This document shows positions 1 through 9,387 of a stretch of DNA of 64,000 nucleotides, in pieces. The notes beneath the pieces are model-generated. The model was not told the origin of the DNA. It worked only from the letters and a program-made list of their open reading frames with translations, and did not search any database. The DNA comes from Acidimicrobiaceae bacterium (lineage in GTDB: Bacteria > Actinomycetota > Acidimicrobiia > Acidimicrobiales > Ilumatobacteraceae). The stretch lies in NCBI GenBank assembly GCA_016722025.1, contig JADKGZ010000012.1:1-64000 (forward strand), in the 5' to 3' direction. Every line of letters begins with the position of its first letter. The first letter of the stretch is position 1. Both the position numbers and the translations under genes were made by a program.

Positions 1-633
1 CCAGGACAGGCTCGGCTTCACGGACTTGTAGGTGACGCCGTCGACCGTGCGCTCGATGCCATTGCCCAACGCCTTGGAGAAGGCGATGACGGCGAAGATG
101 GCGAGCACGATCAGCTCGGTACCCAGCAGCAGCACCTGCGATCGTGCGGAGAGCTCGATGCCCTTCCAGCAGATCCAGGTCATCGCGATGATGAACAGGA
201 TGCCGATGAACGTGGTGAGGTAGATGTTGTCGGCGGCGGTCTCCGAGAACAGCAGCACGAGGTACTGCCCCGACACGCCGGCCAGGTTGGGCATGATCAC
301 CAGGTCGGCGACGATGCACCCCCAGCCGGCGATCCAGCCGGCCTTCGGGCCGAACGCGCGGACGCCCCAGGTGAAGTTGGTGCCGCAGTCCGGGTCGGCC
401 TTGTTGAGGTAGTAGAACGCCGCTGCGATGCAGGCCATCGGCACGAACGCGAAGAGCATGATGAACGGTGCCTTCGACCCGACCTCACCGGTGACGAAGC
501 CGATGCTGGCAGCAAGGCTGTAGCCCGGAGCGGTGGACGCAACGCCGATCACGATCACTGCGACGAGCCCGAGGGAACCCCCCTTCAAGCCCTTGCTCGC
601 GACTCCGCCTTCGGCGACGAGTGTCTCCGCCAT
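1..633 (-). CDS. APC-superfamily amino acid permease (5' part, runs off the window)
   Basis: The first 211 codons of an integral membrane transporter are present; the gene continues beyond base 1. Hydrophobic segments lie near residues 21-48, 55-75, 98-128, 140-157 and 165-186. The first contains a Gly/Ala/Pro-rich stretch (VASTAPGYSLAA) like the unwound substrate-binding helix of APC amino acid/polyamine permeases. The start ATG is at 633 on the minus strand; the short hydrophilic N-terminus before TM1 is normal for the family. It is divergent from the regulator at 759. Substrate cannot be told from sequence; amino acid or polyamine uptake by proton symport is the family expectation. Confidence 0.85.
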   Translation of the reverse strand, partial: MAETLVAEGGVASKGLKGGSLGLVAVIVIGVASTAPGYSLAASIGFVTGEVGSKAPFIMLFAFVPMACIAAAFYYLNKADPDCGTNFTWGVRAFGPKAGWIAGWGCIVADLVIMPNLAGVSGQYLVLLFSETAADNIYLTTFIGILFIIAMTWICWKGIELSARSQVLLLGTELIVLAIFAVIAFSKALGNGIERTVDGVTYKSVKPSLSW

Positions 634-743
634 CCCGAACCCTTCGGTCTCACTGGTTCCACGAAGGTTGCCACACTTCGCCAGGGTCCTTGAACACTCA
701 CTCAGGATTCAACGGTGGTTCCGCGAGCTTCTCGGTGGTCAAG

Positions 744-749
744 TACGCT
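744..749 (+). promoter_or_regulatory. Candidate -10 element (TACGCT) for the 759 gene
   Basis: TACGCT ends 9 bases before the ATG at 759 and no Shine-Dalgarno sequence lies between, so the transcript would begin close to the start codon. The same arrangement recurs at many genes in this window. No clear -35 was recognised. Confidence 0.45.
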
Positions 750-758
750 GGCGGCCGT

Positions 759-1379
759 ATGTCGCACCCGTCCGACCCCTTCTTCCGTACGTTCCATGCG
801 CTGCGCATCAAGGGTTTCGCCAAGGCGGAGATGGTCGCCGAGGTCGCCGACCTGCCGCTGGTGGTCGTGGAGGAGCACCTCTCCGCGCTCGCACAGCGCG
901 AGTGGGCGATGTTCCGCGAGGCGCGCCAGCTGTGGCAGCTCACCCCCGTGGGTCGCGAGGAGCATCGCATCTCGCTCACCGAGGACGTGGGCAGCTCGCC
1001 GCTCACGGCCGAACTGCGCGAGCCCTATGGCACCTTCCTCACCATCAACGAAGACTTCAAGGCGTTGTGCGGCGAGTGGCAGTTGCGTGATGGCGAGCCC
1101 AACGACCACACCGACGAGACCTACGACCAGCAGGTCGTGCAGCGATTGGTGGCGTTGCACGCCCGCGCCGAGCCGGTGGTATCGCGCATGGGCGAGGTGC
1201 TGGTGCGCCTGGCGCCCTACGGCCCACGTCTGGCACGCACGTGCCGGCGAGTGGTGGAAGGTGAAACGAATATGTTCACCGGGGTGATGTGTGGCAGCTA
1301 CCACGATGTGTGGATGGAACTGCACGAAGACCTCATCCTCACCCAAGGCATCGACCGCGGTGCGGAAGGCAGCTTCTGA
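759..1379 (+). CDS. Winged-helix (MarR-like) regulator, tentative
   Basis: A 206-residue soluble protein. Residues about 8-75 look like a winged-helix DNA-binding domain: helix, then 'EVADLPLVVVEEHLSALAQREW' type recognition spacing, then a wing ending in 'LTPVGREEH', a phrase typical of PadR/MarR-like folds. The rest is helical with no motif I know. ATG 759 is preferred over an upstream in-frame start because a -10-like hexamer sits just before it. The stop TGA (1377-1379) overlaps the ATG of the following dapA-like gene, implying translational coupling. Function beyond probable DNA binding is unknown. Confidence 0.6.
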   Translation: MSHPSDPFFRTFHALRIKGFAKAEMVAEVADLPLVVVEEHLSALAQREWAMFREARQLWQLTPVGREEHRISLTEDVGSSPLTAELREPYGTFLTINEDFKALCGEWQLRDGEPNDHTDETYDQQVVQRLVALHARAEPVVSRMGEVLVRLAPYGPRLARTCRRVVEGETNMFTGVMCGSYHDVWMELHEDLILTQGIDRGAEGSF

Positions 1380-2293
1380 TGGCCCGCTTCGGTCGTGTCC
1401 TCTCCGCGATGATCACCCCGTTCACCGACCAGGGTGCCCTGGATCTCGATGAAGCCCGCCGGCTGGCGCGCTGGCTGCAGGACAACGGCCACGACGGGCT
1501 GGTGATCGCGGGCACCACTGGCGAGGCGCCCGTGCTCACCGACGACGAGCGGCTCAGCCTGTTCGCGGCGGTCATCGAAGCGGTCACGATCCCGGTGATC
1601 GCCGGTTCCGGTACCAACGACACCGCGCACTCCGTGCACCTCACGAAGGAAGCCACTGCGCTCGGAGCAGCAGGCATTCTCGCGCTGTGCCCGTACTACA
1701 ACCGGCCGTCGCAGGCGGGCATCGAGGCGCACCTGCGAGCCATGGCCGAGTGCACCCCGCTGCCCCAGATGATCTACGACATCCCGGTGCGCACCGGCCG
1801 CAAGATCTCCACCACCACGCTGCTGCGGCTGTTCCGCGAGGTGCCCACCATCGTCGCGTTGAAGGATGCCGCCGGCAATCCGGGCGAAACCGCCGTGCTC
1901 ATCGCCAACGCGCCCGAGAGCGTGGAGGTGTACAGCGGCGACGATGGCATGACCCTGCCGTTGCTGGCCAGTGGCATCGTCGGTGCGGTCGGTGTGGCGA
2001 CGCACTGGACCGCACCCGACCATCAGGAGATGTTCGACCTGTGGGAGAAGGGCGACACGGTGGGCGCTCGGCTGGTGAACGCCCGCCTGCTGGAGAGCTT
2101 CGCGTTCGAGACCGGCGACGACGCACCCAACCCGATTCCCACGAAGGCGATGATGCGCCACCTGGGTTTCAAGGTCGGCCAGGCGCGCCTTCCGATGGGC
2201 CCAGCACCCGAGTTCGTGGAGACCCGAGCGCCGGAAGTGTGGTCGAACCTGCAAAGGTGGCGCGATGCGTTCCCCCAACGTCCTGTGTCCTGA
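1379..2293 (+). CDS. dapA: 4-hydroxy-tetrahydrodipicolinate synthase (DapA family)
   Basis: A 304-residue TIM-barrel class I aldolase. It would condense pyruvate with aspartate semialdehyde in the diaminopimelate/lysine pathway in the cytosol. Visible family residues are the GTTGE pyruvate-binding loop (45-49), Tyr106/Tyr107 in PYYN, catalytic Tyr133 in MIYDIP, and Schiff-base Lys162 in ALKDA. YSGDDG followed by a GIVGAVGV-type glycine segment is also standard. Length matches DapA (about 290-310). It is translationally coupled to the regulator upstream and precedes rnj, the usual actinobacterial order. A paralogous pyruvate aldolase role cannot be excluded, but synteny favours DapA. Confidence 0.9.
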   Translation: MARFGRVLSAMITPFTDQGALDLDEARRLARWLQDNGHDGLVIAGTTGEAPVLTDDERLSLFAAVIEAVTIPVIAGSGTNDTAHSVHLTKEATALGAAGILALCPYYNRPSQAGIEAHLRAMAECTPLPQMIYDIPVRTGRKISTTTLLRLFREVPTIVALKDAAGNPGETAVLIANAPESVEVYSGDDGMTLPLLASGIVGAVGVATHWTAPDHQEMFDLWEKGDTVGARLVNARLLESFAFETGDDAPNPIPTKAMMRHLGFKVGQARLPMGPAPEFVETRAPEVWSNLQRWRDAFPQRPVS

Positions 2294-2320
2294 CCGCTTC
2301 CCACGCAGCGAGTGCCGCTG

Positions 2321-4109
2321 ATGGCAACGCCCGTACGCATCGTGTTCCTCGGTGGTCTCGGCGAGATCGGCCGCAACTGCATGGCCATCGAGCAGGGCAC
2401 CGGCGACGACCGTCGCCTGCTGCTCATCGACTGTGGGTTGATGTTCCCCGACGCCGACATGCACGGCATCGACCTCGTCCTGCCCGACTTCACGTGGCTG
2501 CGCGAGAACGCCGACCGCATCGTTGCCGTGCGTCGCCACGCACGGCCATGAAGATCACGTGGGCGCCCTCCAGTACCTGCTGCGCGAGCTCAGCTTCCCC
2601 ATCTACGGCTCGGCGGTCGCGCTCGGCCTCGCTCGCAACCGCATCGAGGAAGCCGGGCTGCTCGGCCGTACCAAGCTCATCCCGGTCAGCGACGGCGAGC
2701 GGCTGATGATCGGCCCCTTCGACGTCGAGTTCATCCCGGTCACGCACTCCGTGCCGCACGCACATGCCATTGCGGTGCACACTCCGCAGGGCGTCGTGCT
2801 GCACTCGGGCGACTTCAAGATCGATCTCACGCCGGTCGATGGTCGCCGCACCGACCTCGCCCGCCTGGGGCAGATCGCCGCCACGGAGGGCATCCGCCTG
2901 CTGATGGCCGACAGCACCAACGCCGAGGAGCACGGGCACTCGCCCAGCGAATCCGGCGTGGGGGCAGTGCTGCGCAGCGTGTTCGGGGCGCAGAAGGGCC
3001 GGCGCATCATCACCGCCAGCTTCGCCAGCCACCTGCACCGCATCCAGCAGATCGCCGATGCCGCCATCGACAGCGGGCGCGTGGTCGCCACGCTCGGCCT
3101 CAGCATCAAGAAGAACGTGCGCATGGGCCGCGATCTCGGCGTGCTGAAGATCCCCGACGCGTCGCTGGTCGACATCGACGAGATCGACAAGTACCCGCCG
3201 GGCCAGGTTTGCATCATCTCCACCGGTTCGCAAGGCGAGCCGATGTCGGCGCTGGCGCTGCTGGCCCGTGGCGAGAGCAAGTGGGTGAAGGCCGGCGATC
3301 ACGACACGGTCATCCTCTCCAGCCATGCCATTCCGGGCAACGAAGGCAACGTCAATCGCGTCATCGACGATCTGTTGCGTGCCGGCGTGGAAGTGGTGCA
3401 CAGCGGTGTCGCCGATGTGCACGCCACCGGCCATGCACAGGCCGACGAGCTGAAGACCTACATGTCGCTCACCCGGCCCGAGTGGCTGGTGCCCATCCAC
3501 GGCGAGTACCGCCACATGGTGGCCAACGCCAAGCTCGGTGTGGTGATGGGCGTGCCCAAGGACAACGTGCTCATCTGCGAGGACGGCGACGTGCTCGAGC
3601 TCAGCGACGACGGCCTGAAGAAGGTGGGTCGCGTGCCCGCCGGCTACCTCTACGTCGACGGCATCGTCGGCGATGTCGGCCAAGGCGTGCTGCGCGATCG
3701 TCGCGTGCTGGCCGAAGAGGGTGTCGTGGTGGTCATCGTCACGGTCGACATCGGCACCGGCAAGGTGCTCACCGGCCCCGAGATCATCACCCGCGGGTGG
3801 GTGTACGCCCCTGAGGCGGAAGATCTGCTCGATGAAGCGTGCGATCGCGTTGCCGCCGTGGTCGAGCAGTCGTTGGCGGCGGGTGTCCGCGACGTCGAGT
3901 CACTCGAGCGCGACGTGCGCCGGGCCGCCGGCAAGTTCGTCAACGAACGCACCAAGCGGCGGCCGATGATCGTGCCCGTGGTGATGGAGACGAGCGGGTG
4001 CACGAATCGCGACGGGAACCGCTCGGAACGGTTCCTCCCATGCCTCGGCGCCGTTCACGCCGGCACGGCTCGCCGGTGCGTCGCCGGTGCGTCGCCGCGC
4101 TGTGTGTGA
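2321..4109 (+). CDS. rnj: Ribonuclease J, with an apparent +1 frameshift
   Basis: Metallo-beta-lactamase/beta-CASP RNase J, a 5'-3' exo- and endonuclease for mRNA decay and rRNA maturation. The first frame gives GGLGEIGRN and LIDCGLMFPD, and breaks near 2528. The second resumes with the zinc motif ATHGHEDHVGAL, HSGDFKID, and the beta-CASP and C-terminal regions (VPIHGEYRHM). Deleting one G at about 2528 restores the expected IVACVATHGHEDH-like join, so a sequencing insertion is likely. ATG 2321 is chosen over GTG 2312. The reading frame runs past the usual end (RRRPMIVPVV) by about 40 residues and overlaps the lipoprotein start at 4040, so the true C-terminus may be disturbed as well. Confidence 0.88.
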
Positions 4110-4677
4110 CGGCGCTGGTGGTGCTGGCTGCGTGCTCCGACGACACGAGCCCGGCGAGCAGCGTCGAGTCGCCGGCCGCCGACTCGACGACCGCCGGCGA
4201 AGACATCGCCACGCTGCCCATCATCGACCAGATCGACGCGGCCGTCGCCGCGCTCGAAGCGCAGCTCGGCGGCCCGCAGGAGTACTTCGAGATCAATGCC
4301 ACAGCACGACTGGTGAACCTGTTCGTGGCCCTCAACGATGGCGCTGTGGCCCAGCCATGGCTCTACCTGGCGGGCTCGCTCACCTCCGCCGAAGGGCAGC
4401 CGGCCAGCGGTGGCACCTTCGCGGCGGCATCGCTCACCTTCGACCCGGCAGTCGTTCTGTCGAAGGTGCAGCTGGAGCTGCCCGACCTCACCATCGAGAG
4501 CTTCTACATCCACGGCGATGGGCAGGGGAGCGTGCTCTACGGCGTGCTGGCCACCAGCTCGAAAGGCGGGGGACTCGACGTGGTATTGGGCGCCGACGGC
4601 ACCTGTCGGTGGATCCGGTCAACGAGGGCGCCGGCCCGTTGGTGCGCGTACTGTCGCGCGCCCCCTTGGTACCGTGA
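4040..4677 (+). CDS. Putative lipoprotein of unknown function, frameshifted near the 3' end
   Basis: An Arg-rich N-terminus and hydrophobic stretch lead to the lipobox LAAC with Cys32, followed by a Ser/Asp/Thr-rich linker, so the mature protein should be anchored on the outer face of the membrane. The remaining 170 residues have no domain I recognise. Near 4606 the frame breaks: one missing T in TGTCGG would restore GTCSVDPVN and a stop at 4677, just before ftsK at 4683. The start lies inside the 3' end of rnj. It sits in the rnj-ftsK interval that is normally tight in Actinobacteria. Confidence 0.65.
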
Positions 4678-4682
4678 AGCCG

Positions 4683-7080
4683 ATGCCTACCTGGGGGCCG
4701 CCCAACAAGCGAGCGAAGTCGTCCGTGCCTGCGCGTGGCGCGTCGTCGCGTGCTGGCACCACCCGCACGAGCACCTCGACCGCGAAGCGCGAGGCAGCGG
4801 TGCCCATGTCGCGCCGCTCGCAGGCATCTGCCGAGATGCGCGAGGCGGTCTCCGGTCGCGAAGACGAGTTCGTCGGCATCGGCTTCATCCTGGTCGGCTC
4901 GTTGCTGGGCCTGGGCATCTACTTCAACCTCGCCGGCCCGTTGGGTCGCGGGGTCGAGACCATGATCGGGTGGTTCACCGGGCTCGGCCGCTTCGTCGTT
5001 CCCATCGCGCTGGTGGGTGCCGGCGCGGGCGCACCGTGGGCGCAGCGGCCATCGCTTCCGGCTGGGCATCGGTTGGGGGCTCGCTTCGCTGTCCATCCTG
5101 GGGTTGCTGCACGTCGTGCGCGGCCCGGAGAAGATCATGAGCGGTTTCGACACGCTCGGCCGCGCCGGCGGTTGGCTGGGCGCCATCATCGGCGAGCCGC
5201 TGCGCAGCCTGGCCGCGCAAGGCGGGGCCATCGTCATCCTGGCAGCGCTGTTCCTCGGCGGCCTGCTCATCATCACCGGTGGCTCGTTGCGCACCATGGC
5301 CGGGCAAGCGGCACATGGCATCGGTGCCGTCGCCACGCCGGTGGGTCGCAAGGCCAAGCAGGTCTTCGGCGACATGGCCAGCTTGAAGAGCGATCGGTCC
5401 GGTGTCGACGACACAACGGGCCGGTTGCCGGCGCCGCAGCTCTACGACCTTGCCACCGACGACGAGTGGGCCGACGAGCCCACCAAGCCGAAGCGGCTTC
5501 GTGCGCCGCGGCCGGGGCCACAGCTGCCCCTCGGGCCGGGCGAGCAGGAGGCGCTCGACCTGGGGCCTGGGGCACAGGCCGGGCAGTGGTCGCTGCCCCC
5601 GCTCAGCTACTTGCCGCGCAGCACCGCGCAGGCCATCAACAAAGCGGAGGTCGAGGCGCGGGGCCGCACGTTGGTCGATTCGCTCGCGTCGCACGGTGTG
5701 GAGACGAAGCTGGTCGGGCAGACCGTCGGGCCCACCGTCACCCGCTACGAGCTCGAGCTGGGCGCCGGCGTGAAGGTGGCCCGCATCACCAGCCTCAACC
5801 GCGACATCGCCTATGCGATGGCAGCCACCGATGTGCGCATCCTCGCACCCATCCCTGGCCGTTCGGCCATCGGGGTGGAGGTGCCCAACCACACTCGCCA
5901 GCTGGTCAGCCTCGGCGACATCATGACCGCGGCAGAGGCGAAGACGGCTACTCACCCGCTCGATGTCGCCATCGGCAAAGACATCGCCGGTCGGGCCGTG
6001 TTCCTCAACTTGTCCACCACTCCACACATGCTCATCGCCGGCACCACCGGCGCCGGCAAGTCCAGCGGCCTCAACTGCATCATCACCTCGCTGCTGATGC
6101 GCACCACGCCCGAGCAGGTGCGCCTCATCCTCATCGACCCCAAGCAGGTCGAGATGGGCCAGTACAACCGCTTGCCGCACTTGCTCACGCAGCCGGTCAC
6201 CAACCCGAAGAAGGCGGCCAACGCGCTCAGCTGGGCGTGCAAGGAGATGGACCGCCGGTACGACGTGCTGTCGGAAGTGGGGTTCCGCGACATCACCGGC
6301 TACAACGCGGCGTACGACCGCGGCGAGCTCGCCGCCGACCTGCACCGCGACCCCGACAGCCCCACGTCGTACGAGCGCATGCCGTACATCGTGGTGGTGG
6401 TCGACGAGCTCAACGACCTCATGATGGTGGCCGCTCGCGACGTGGAGGAGAGCATCACCCGCATCGCGCAGAAGGCGCGTGCCGTGGGCATCCACCTCAT
6501 CGTGGCCACCCAGCGCCCGTCGGTCAACGTCATCACCGGCGTCATCAAGGCCAACATCCCGGCCCGCATGGCGTATGCGGTCAACAGCCTCACCGACAGC
6601 CGCGTCATCCTCGACCAGCCCGGTGCGGAGAAGCTGGTCGGCAAGGGCGACATGTTGCTGCTGCCCGGCAACAGCAACGTCAGCCAGCGCATTCAGGGCT
6701 GCTTCGTCAGCGAGGAGGAAGTGCGCAAGGTGGTCGCACACTGGCGTCGACAGGCACCCGAGGTGGTGTACGTCAGTGGCGTCGAGGGCGACGAAGGCGA
6801 AGGCCAGCTGGGCGGCGGCAACTTCGGCGGCAACGGCGCCGACGACGACGAGGACGAAGTGCTGCTGCGTCAAGCGATGGAGCTCGTGGTGCGCAGCCAG
6901 TTGGGCAGCACCAGCATGCTGCAGCGCAAGCTGAAGGTGGGGTTCGCACGCGCCGGGCGCATCATGGATCTTCTCGAACAGCGCGGCGTCGTGGGCCCCA
7001 GTGAAGGCTCCAAGGCCCGCGCGGTGCTGATGACGGTGGAAGAGTTCGAGCTGCTGCAGGAAGCCCACCGCAACCGCTGA
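4683..7080 (+). CDS. ftsK: FtsK/SpoIIIE DNA translocase, with an apparent +1 frameshift
   Basis: A membrane-anchored hexameric dsDNA pump that clears chromosome ends through the division septum. After a basic N-terminus there are about four membrane helices (roughly 4860-5300), then the alpha/beta motor with Walker A GTTGAGKSS (about 6045-6070), Walker B VVVVDELNDLMM (about 6390-6430) and ATQRPSVNVITG. A linker rich in Gly/Asp leads to a C-terminal gamma winged helix (LLRQAMELVV...GRIMDLLEQRGVVGP) that reads KOPS sites. The frame changes between about 5018 and 5045, inside the third membrane helix; total length fits one extra base. About 799 residues is normal for actinobacterial FtsK. Confidence 0.93.
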
Positions 7081-7118
7081 GGGCGGCCGTCACCAGCCGG
7101 GTCAGGTGTGCTCGTGCG

Positions 7119-7481
7119 TCACAGCGCCTGTGCCATCGCCGCGGCCGCCCGCTTGGCGTCGAGGAAGATCAGTCCCAACTTCGCCTGCGAGGAGGCCAGC
7201 ACGGTCAGCACCGCATCGTTGCCGGCCTGCAGCATCAGCACGTAGCCGTTGTCGCCCTTGACCAGCACCTGCTCGAGCGTGCCACGGTCGAGCTCGCGTG
7301 CCACCCGTGCGCCCAACGACAGCAGCGCGGCGCTCATCGCACCCATGCGGTCCTGGTCGAGCCCCGCCGGCAGCAGCGCCGCCATCATCAGGCCGTCGAT
7401 CGAGATGACCGCCGAGGCCTGGATGTCGGCTGAGGTGGAGTTCAGCTGGGCCAGGATGTTGGTGAGGGCGTCCTCTCTCAT
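7119..7481 (-). CDS. Roadblock/LC7 domain protein
   Basis: A 120-residue protein filling a single Roadblock/LC7 fold. Its features are an N-terminal helix, beta strand ASAVISIDGLMMAALLPAG, a long helix with MGAMSAALLSLGARVARELDRG, and strands EQVLVKGDNGYVLMLQAG and DAVLTVLASSQAKLGLI. Such proteins dimerise and often act as co-regulators of small Ras-like GTPases (MglB type) or as response regulators in actinobacteria. It is the last gene of a three-gene minus-strand operon; its ATG overlaps the stop of the preceding gene by four bases (7478-7481). No GTPase gene is in this window. Confidence 0.85.
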   Translation of the reverse strand: MREDALTNILAQLNSTSADIQASAVISIDGLMMAALLPAGLDQDRMGAMSAALLSLGARVARELDRGTLEQVLVKGDNGYVLMLQAGNDAVLTVLASSQAKLGLIFLDAKRAAAAMAQAL

Positions 7482-8185
7482 TGCGCTTGCCTTCCTGGCG
7501 TCGGCGTGGCCGCCAGCTCGGGGCCGCCGTAGCGGAAGGTCAGTGACCAGACGAGCTCGACGAGTGCCGGGTGGTTGAGGGCGGGCAGCCCGCCGAGGGC
7601 GAGCACGAAGCGGTGGTCGCCGATGAAGAGCGGCCAGAACCCCACGCGGCTGTTGCCCGCCATGTCGACGAGCGCCCACGCCCCGGTCGCAGTGCCCGAG
7701 GCGTCGGCGAGGTAGGCGGCGTGCCGCTCGTGCATCGAGGCGATGTCGGCGCTGACGGCAGCGAGGAAGTCGCTGGCCGTGGAGTCGAAGCCCCTGCTCG
7801 CGATGCAGAAGCCCTGCGCGTCGGCGAGCAGGCCGTGACCGCTGCTGGAGAGCGCGGGCAGGGTGCGAGCAGCGATCGGCTCCAGCGGCCCCGGTGGTGG
7901 GCCCTGTGGCTGGCGGAAGCCCTCGAGCCAGCCTCGTTCCTGCGCGCGGAACACCACGGCCAGGGCATCCTGCTCGGTGCGCTGCTGGGTCCATTGGCAG
8001 AAGTCGGCCATCGTCGGCCGGCGTGACGACTGGCTGCTCATCAGCACCAGCAGCAGCCGCCGTTCCGGGGTCATCTCCGGGCTGCCCACCGCGTAGTACG
8101 CGCCGGCCGGAGTGGGCTGCAGGTACAGCCCGGTGTCGGCGAGCTCGAGCACCGCCGGTGTCGACCCGTCACCGTGGTCGCTCAT
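7478..8185 (-). CDS. Conserved protein with a probable divergent Roadblock-like domain
   Basis: A 235-residue cytosolic protein. Residues about 20-90 are helical (LLLVLMSSQSSR, FCQWTQQRTEQDALAVVF) and may be a small winged-helix or helical domain. Residues about 110-215 follow a Roadblock-like order: strand with GLLADAQGFCIASRGF, helix SDFLAAVSADIASMHERH, then strands WALVDMAGNSRVGFWPLF and HRFVLALGG. This assignment is by pattern only. Four-base overlaps with both neighbours (8182-8185 and 7478-7481) argue for co-translation and a complex with the downstream Roadblock protein. Confidence 0.6.
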   Translation of the reverse strand: MSDHGDGSTPAVLELADTGLYLQPTPAGAYYAVGSPEMTPERRLLLVLMSSQSSRRPTMADFCQWTQQRTEQDALAVVFRAQERGWLEGFRQPQGPPPGPLEPIAARTLPALSSSGHGLLADAQGFCIASRGFDSTASDFLAAVSADIASMHERHAAYLADASGTATGAWALVDMAGNSRVGFWPLFIGDHRFVLALGGLPALNHPALVELVWSLTFRYGGPELAATPTPGRQAQ

Positions 8186-8690
8186 CGCCGGCCCCCGACT
8201 GCTACCGGGCGGACGATGTCGGTGCTGCCGGTGACGCCGTTGGAGAGCATCGAGCCGGCAACCCAGGGCAGGCTCGACTTCGGTCGCAGGCCGCTGTCGA
8301 GGGCTGCTTGCAGCAGGGCGGCCCTCGTGGCGCCGATCTGCCGCCGCGCACCCTCGAGCAGCCGTGACCGCAGGCCGCGACCGGAGGCGCCGAACGCGAA
8401 GAACACGTCGACCAGCGCGGCGAAGGTGCCATCGGGGGTGCCGTCGACCACGTGGTGTTCACGCGTGCGACGTGCAGCCGGGCGTCGGAGGGGTCGGCAG
8501 CGACGCGGCGGGCGAGCTGCGCCGCCAGATCGTCGTCCGATGGCAGTGCGGTGAAGTGGATGTGACCGGTGCCCGGCACCGACAGGTGCTCGGCGCGCCA
8601 GAGCTCTCGCCGCTCGCTGGCCGCTGCGGTGGATGCGGGCCTGGCGCCGGCGCGGCGCACGATGTCGCGTGATCCCGTCGTTGCTGTCAT
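8182..8690 (-). CDS. Conserved protein of unknown function, first gene of the Roadblock operon, with an apparent frameshift
   Basis: About 169 residues once a missing base near 8456 is allowed for. The first frame gives a hydrophilic N-terminus and an alpha/beta part (HIHFTALPSDDDLAAQLARRVAADPSDARLHV); the second gives VVDGTPDGTFAALVDVFFAFG and a helical C-terminus. No known domain is recognised. Adding one base makes VNTHVVDG, so the break is probably a sequencing deletion. It overlaps the next gene by four bases and starts the operon, opposite the PAS gene at 8896 across a 205-bp region that should hold both promoters. Confidence 0.55.
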
Positions 8691-8895
8691 CGGCCCGTCT
8701 CCAGCGATCTGCTACTCAGTGCGTCTGAGATAGCGCTCGCAGTGAGTATCGGACGGATCGCGATCACAGAGAAGGGACCATGGTCACCAACAGCACGCCG
8801 ACGAGGACCCCGGTCTTTGGTCCCTGTTGCCGCGATCCCAACTACTCTAATGCGAGTTCGCCACCAAGAGGGTCCAGGGAGGACGGAGGCGCTGG

Positions 8896-9372
8896 ATGCG
8901 CGACATGACGCTGGATGACCTTCACGGTGAGGTGGGTGTCCAACACACGCTCACCTACGCGGACGGCTTCCGTCGTACGATCTACGCGGTCGATCGGGAG
9001 GTGCCGTTCCCCGAGGGTCGCCTGATCGTGTCGAGCACCGATCCTGCGGGCGTGATCACCCACGCGAACGAATCGTTCGTGGCGATGTCGGGCTTCTCCT
9101 TGGAGGAGCTCCTCGGTGAGCAGCACTACATCCTTCGTCACCCCGACATGCCGCCGGCTGCGTTCAAGGGGCTCTGGGACACCGTGAACCAGGGGCTCAA
9201 GTGGCACGGCTACGTGAAGAACCTGCGCAAGGATGGCGCCTACTACTGGGTGCACGCGGCGGTGGTGCCCAACATCCGCAACGGTCACATCGTCGGCTAC
9301 ACGTCGGTGCGGCGCAAACCCTCGCGCAGCAAGGTGGCCGAGGCCGCTGCGCTCTATCCGACGCTCTTCTAG
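8896..9372 (+). CDS. Stand-alone Aer-type PAS domain protein (putative FAD redox sensor)
   Basis: A 158-residue soluble protein. After about 35 residues it is a complete PAS domain very like the N-terminus of the aerotaxis receptor Aer: HANESFVAMSGF, then RHPDMPPAAF, WHGYVKNLRKDGAYYWV and GYTSVRRKPS align with Aer's equivalent blocks, and even the PLYK-like tail is echoed by ALYPTLF. In Aer this domain binds FAD and reports electron-transport redox state. Here it lacks the membrane anchor, HAMP and signalling domains, so an output partner must exist. GGAGG at 8885-8889 fixes ATG 8896. The PhnD-like gene follows 15 bases later. Confidence 0.8.
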   Translation: MRDMTLDDLHGEVGVQHTLTYADGFRRTIYAVDREVPFPEGRLIVSSTDPAGVITHANESFVAMSGFSLEELLGEQHYILRHPDMPPAAFKGLWDTVNQGLKWHGYVKNLRKDGAYYWVHAAVVPNIRNGHIVGYTSVRRKPSRSKVAEAAALYPTLF

Positions 9373-9387
9373 TCGAAAGCGTGGCCC

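Noticed and set aside
8691..8895. A small gene in the 205-bp divergent region, starting at the ATG in the GACCATGGTC palindrome
   Set aside because: No coherent protein could be read; the region is better explained as a divergent promoter with a short palindrome.
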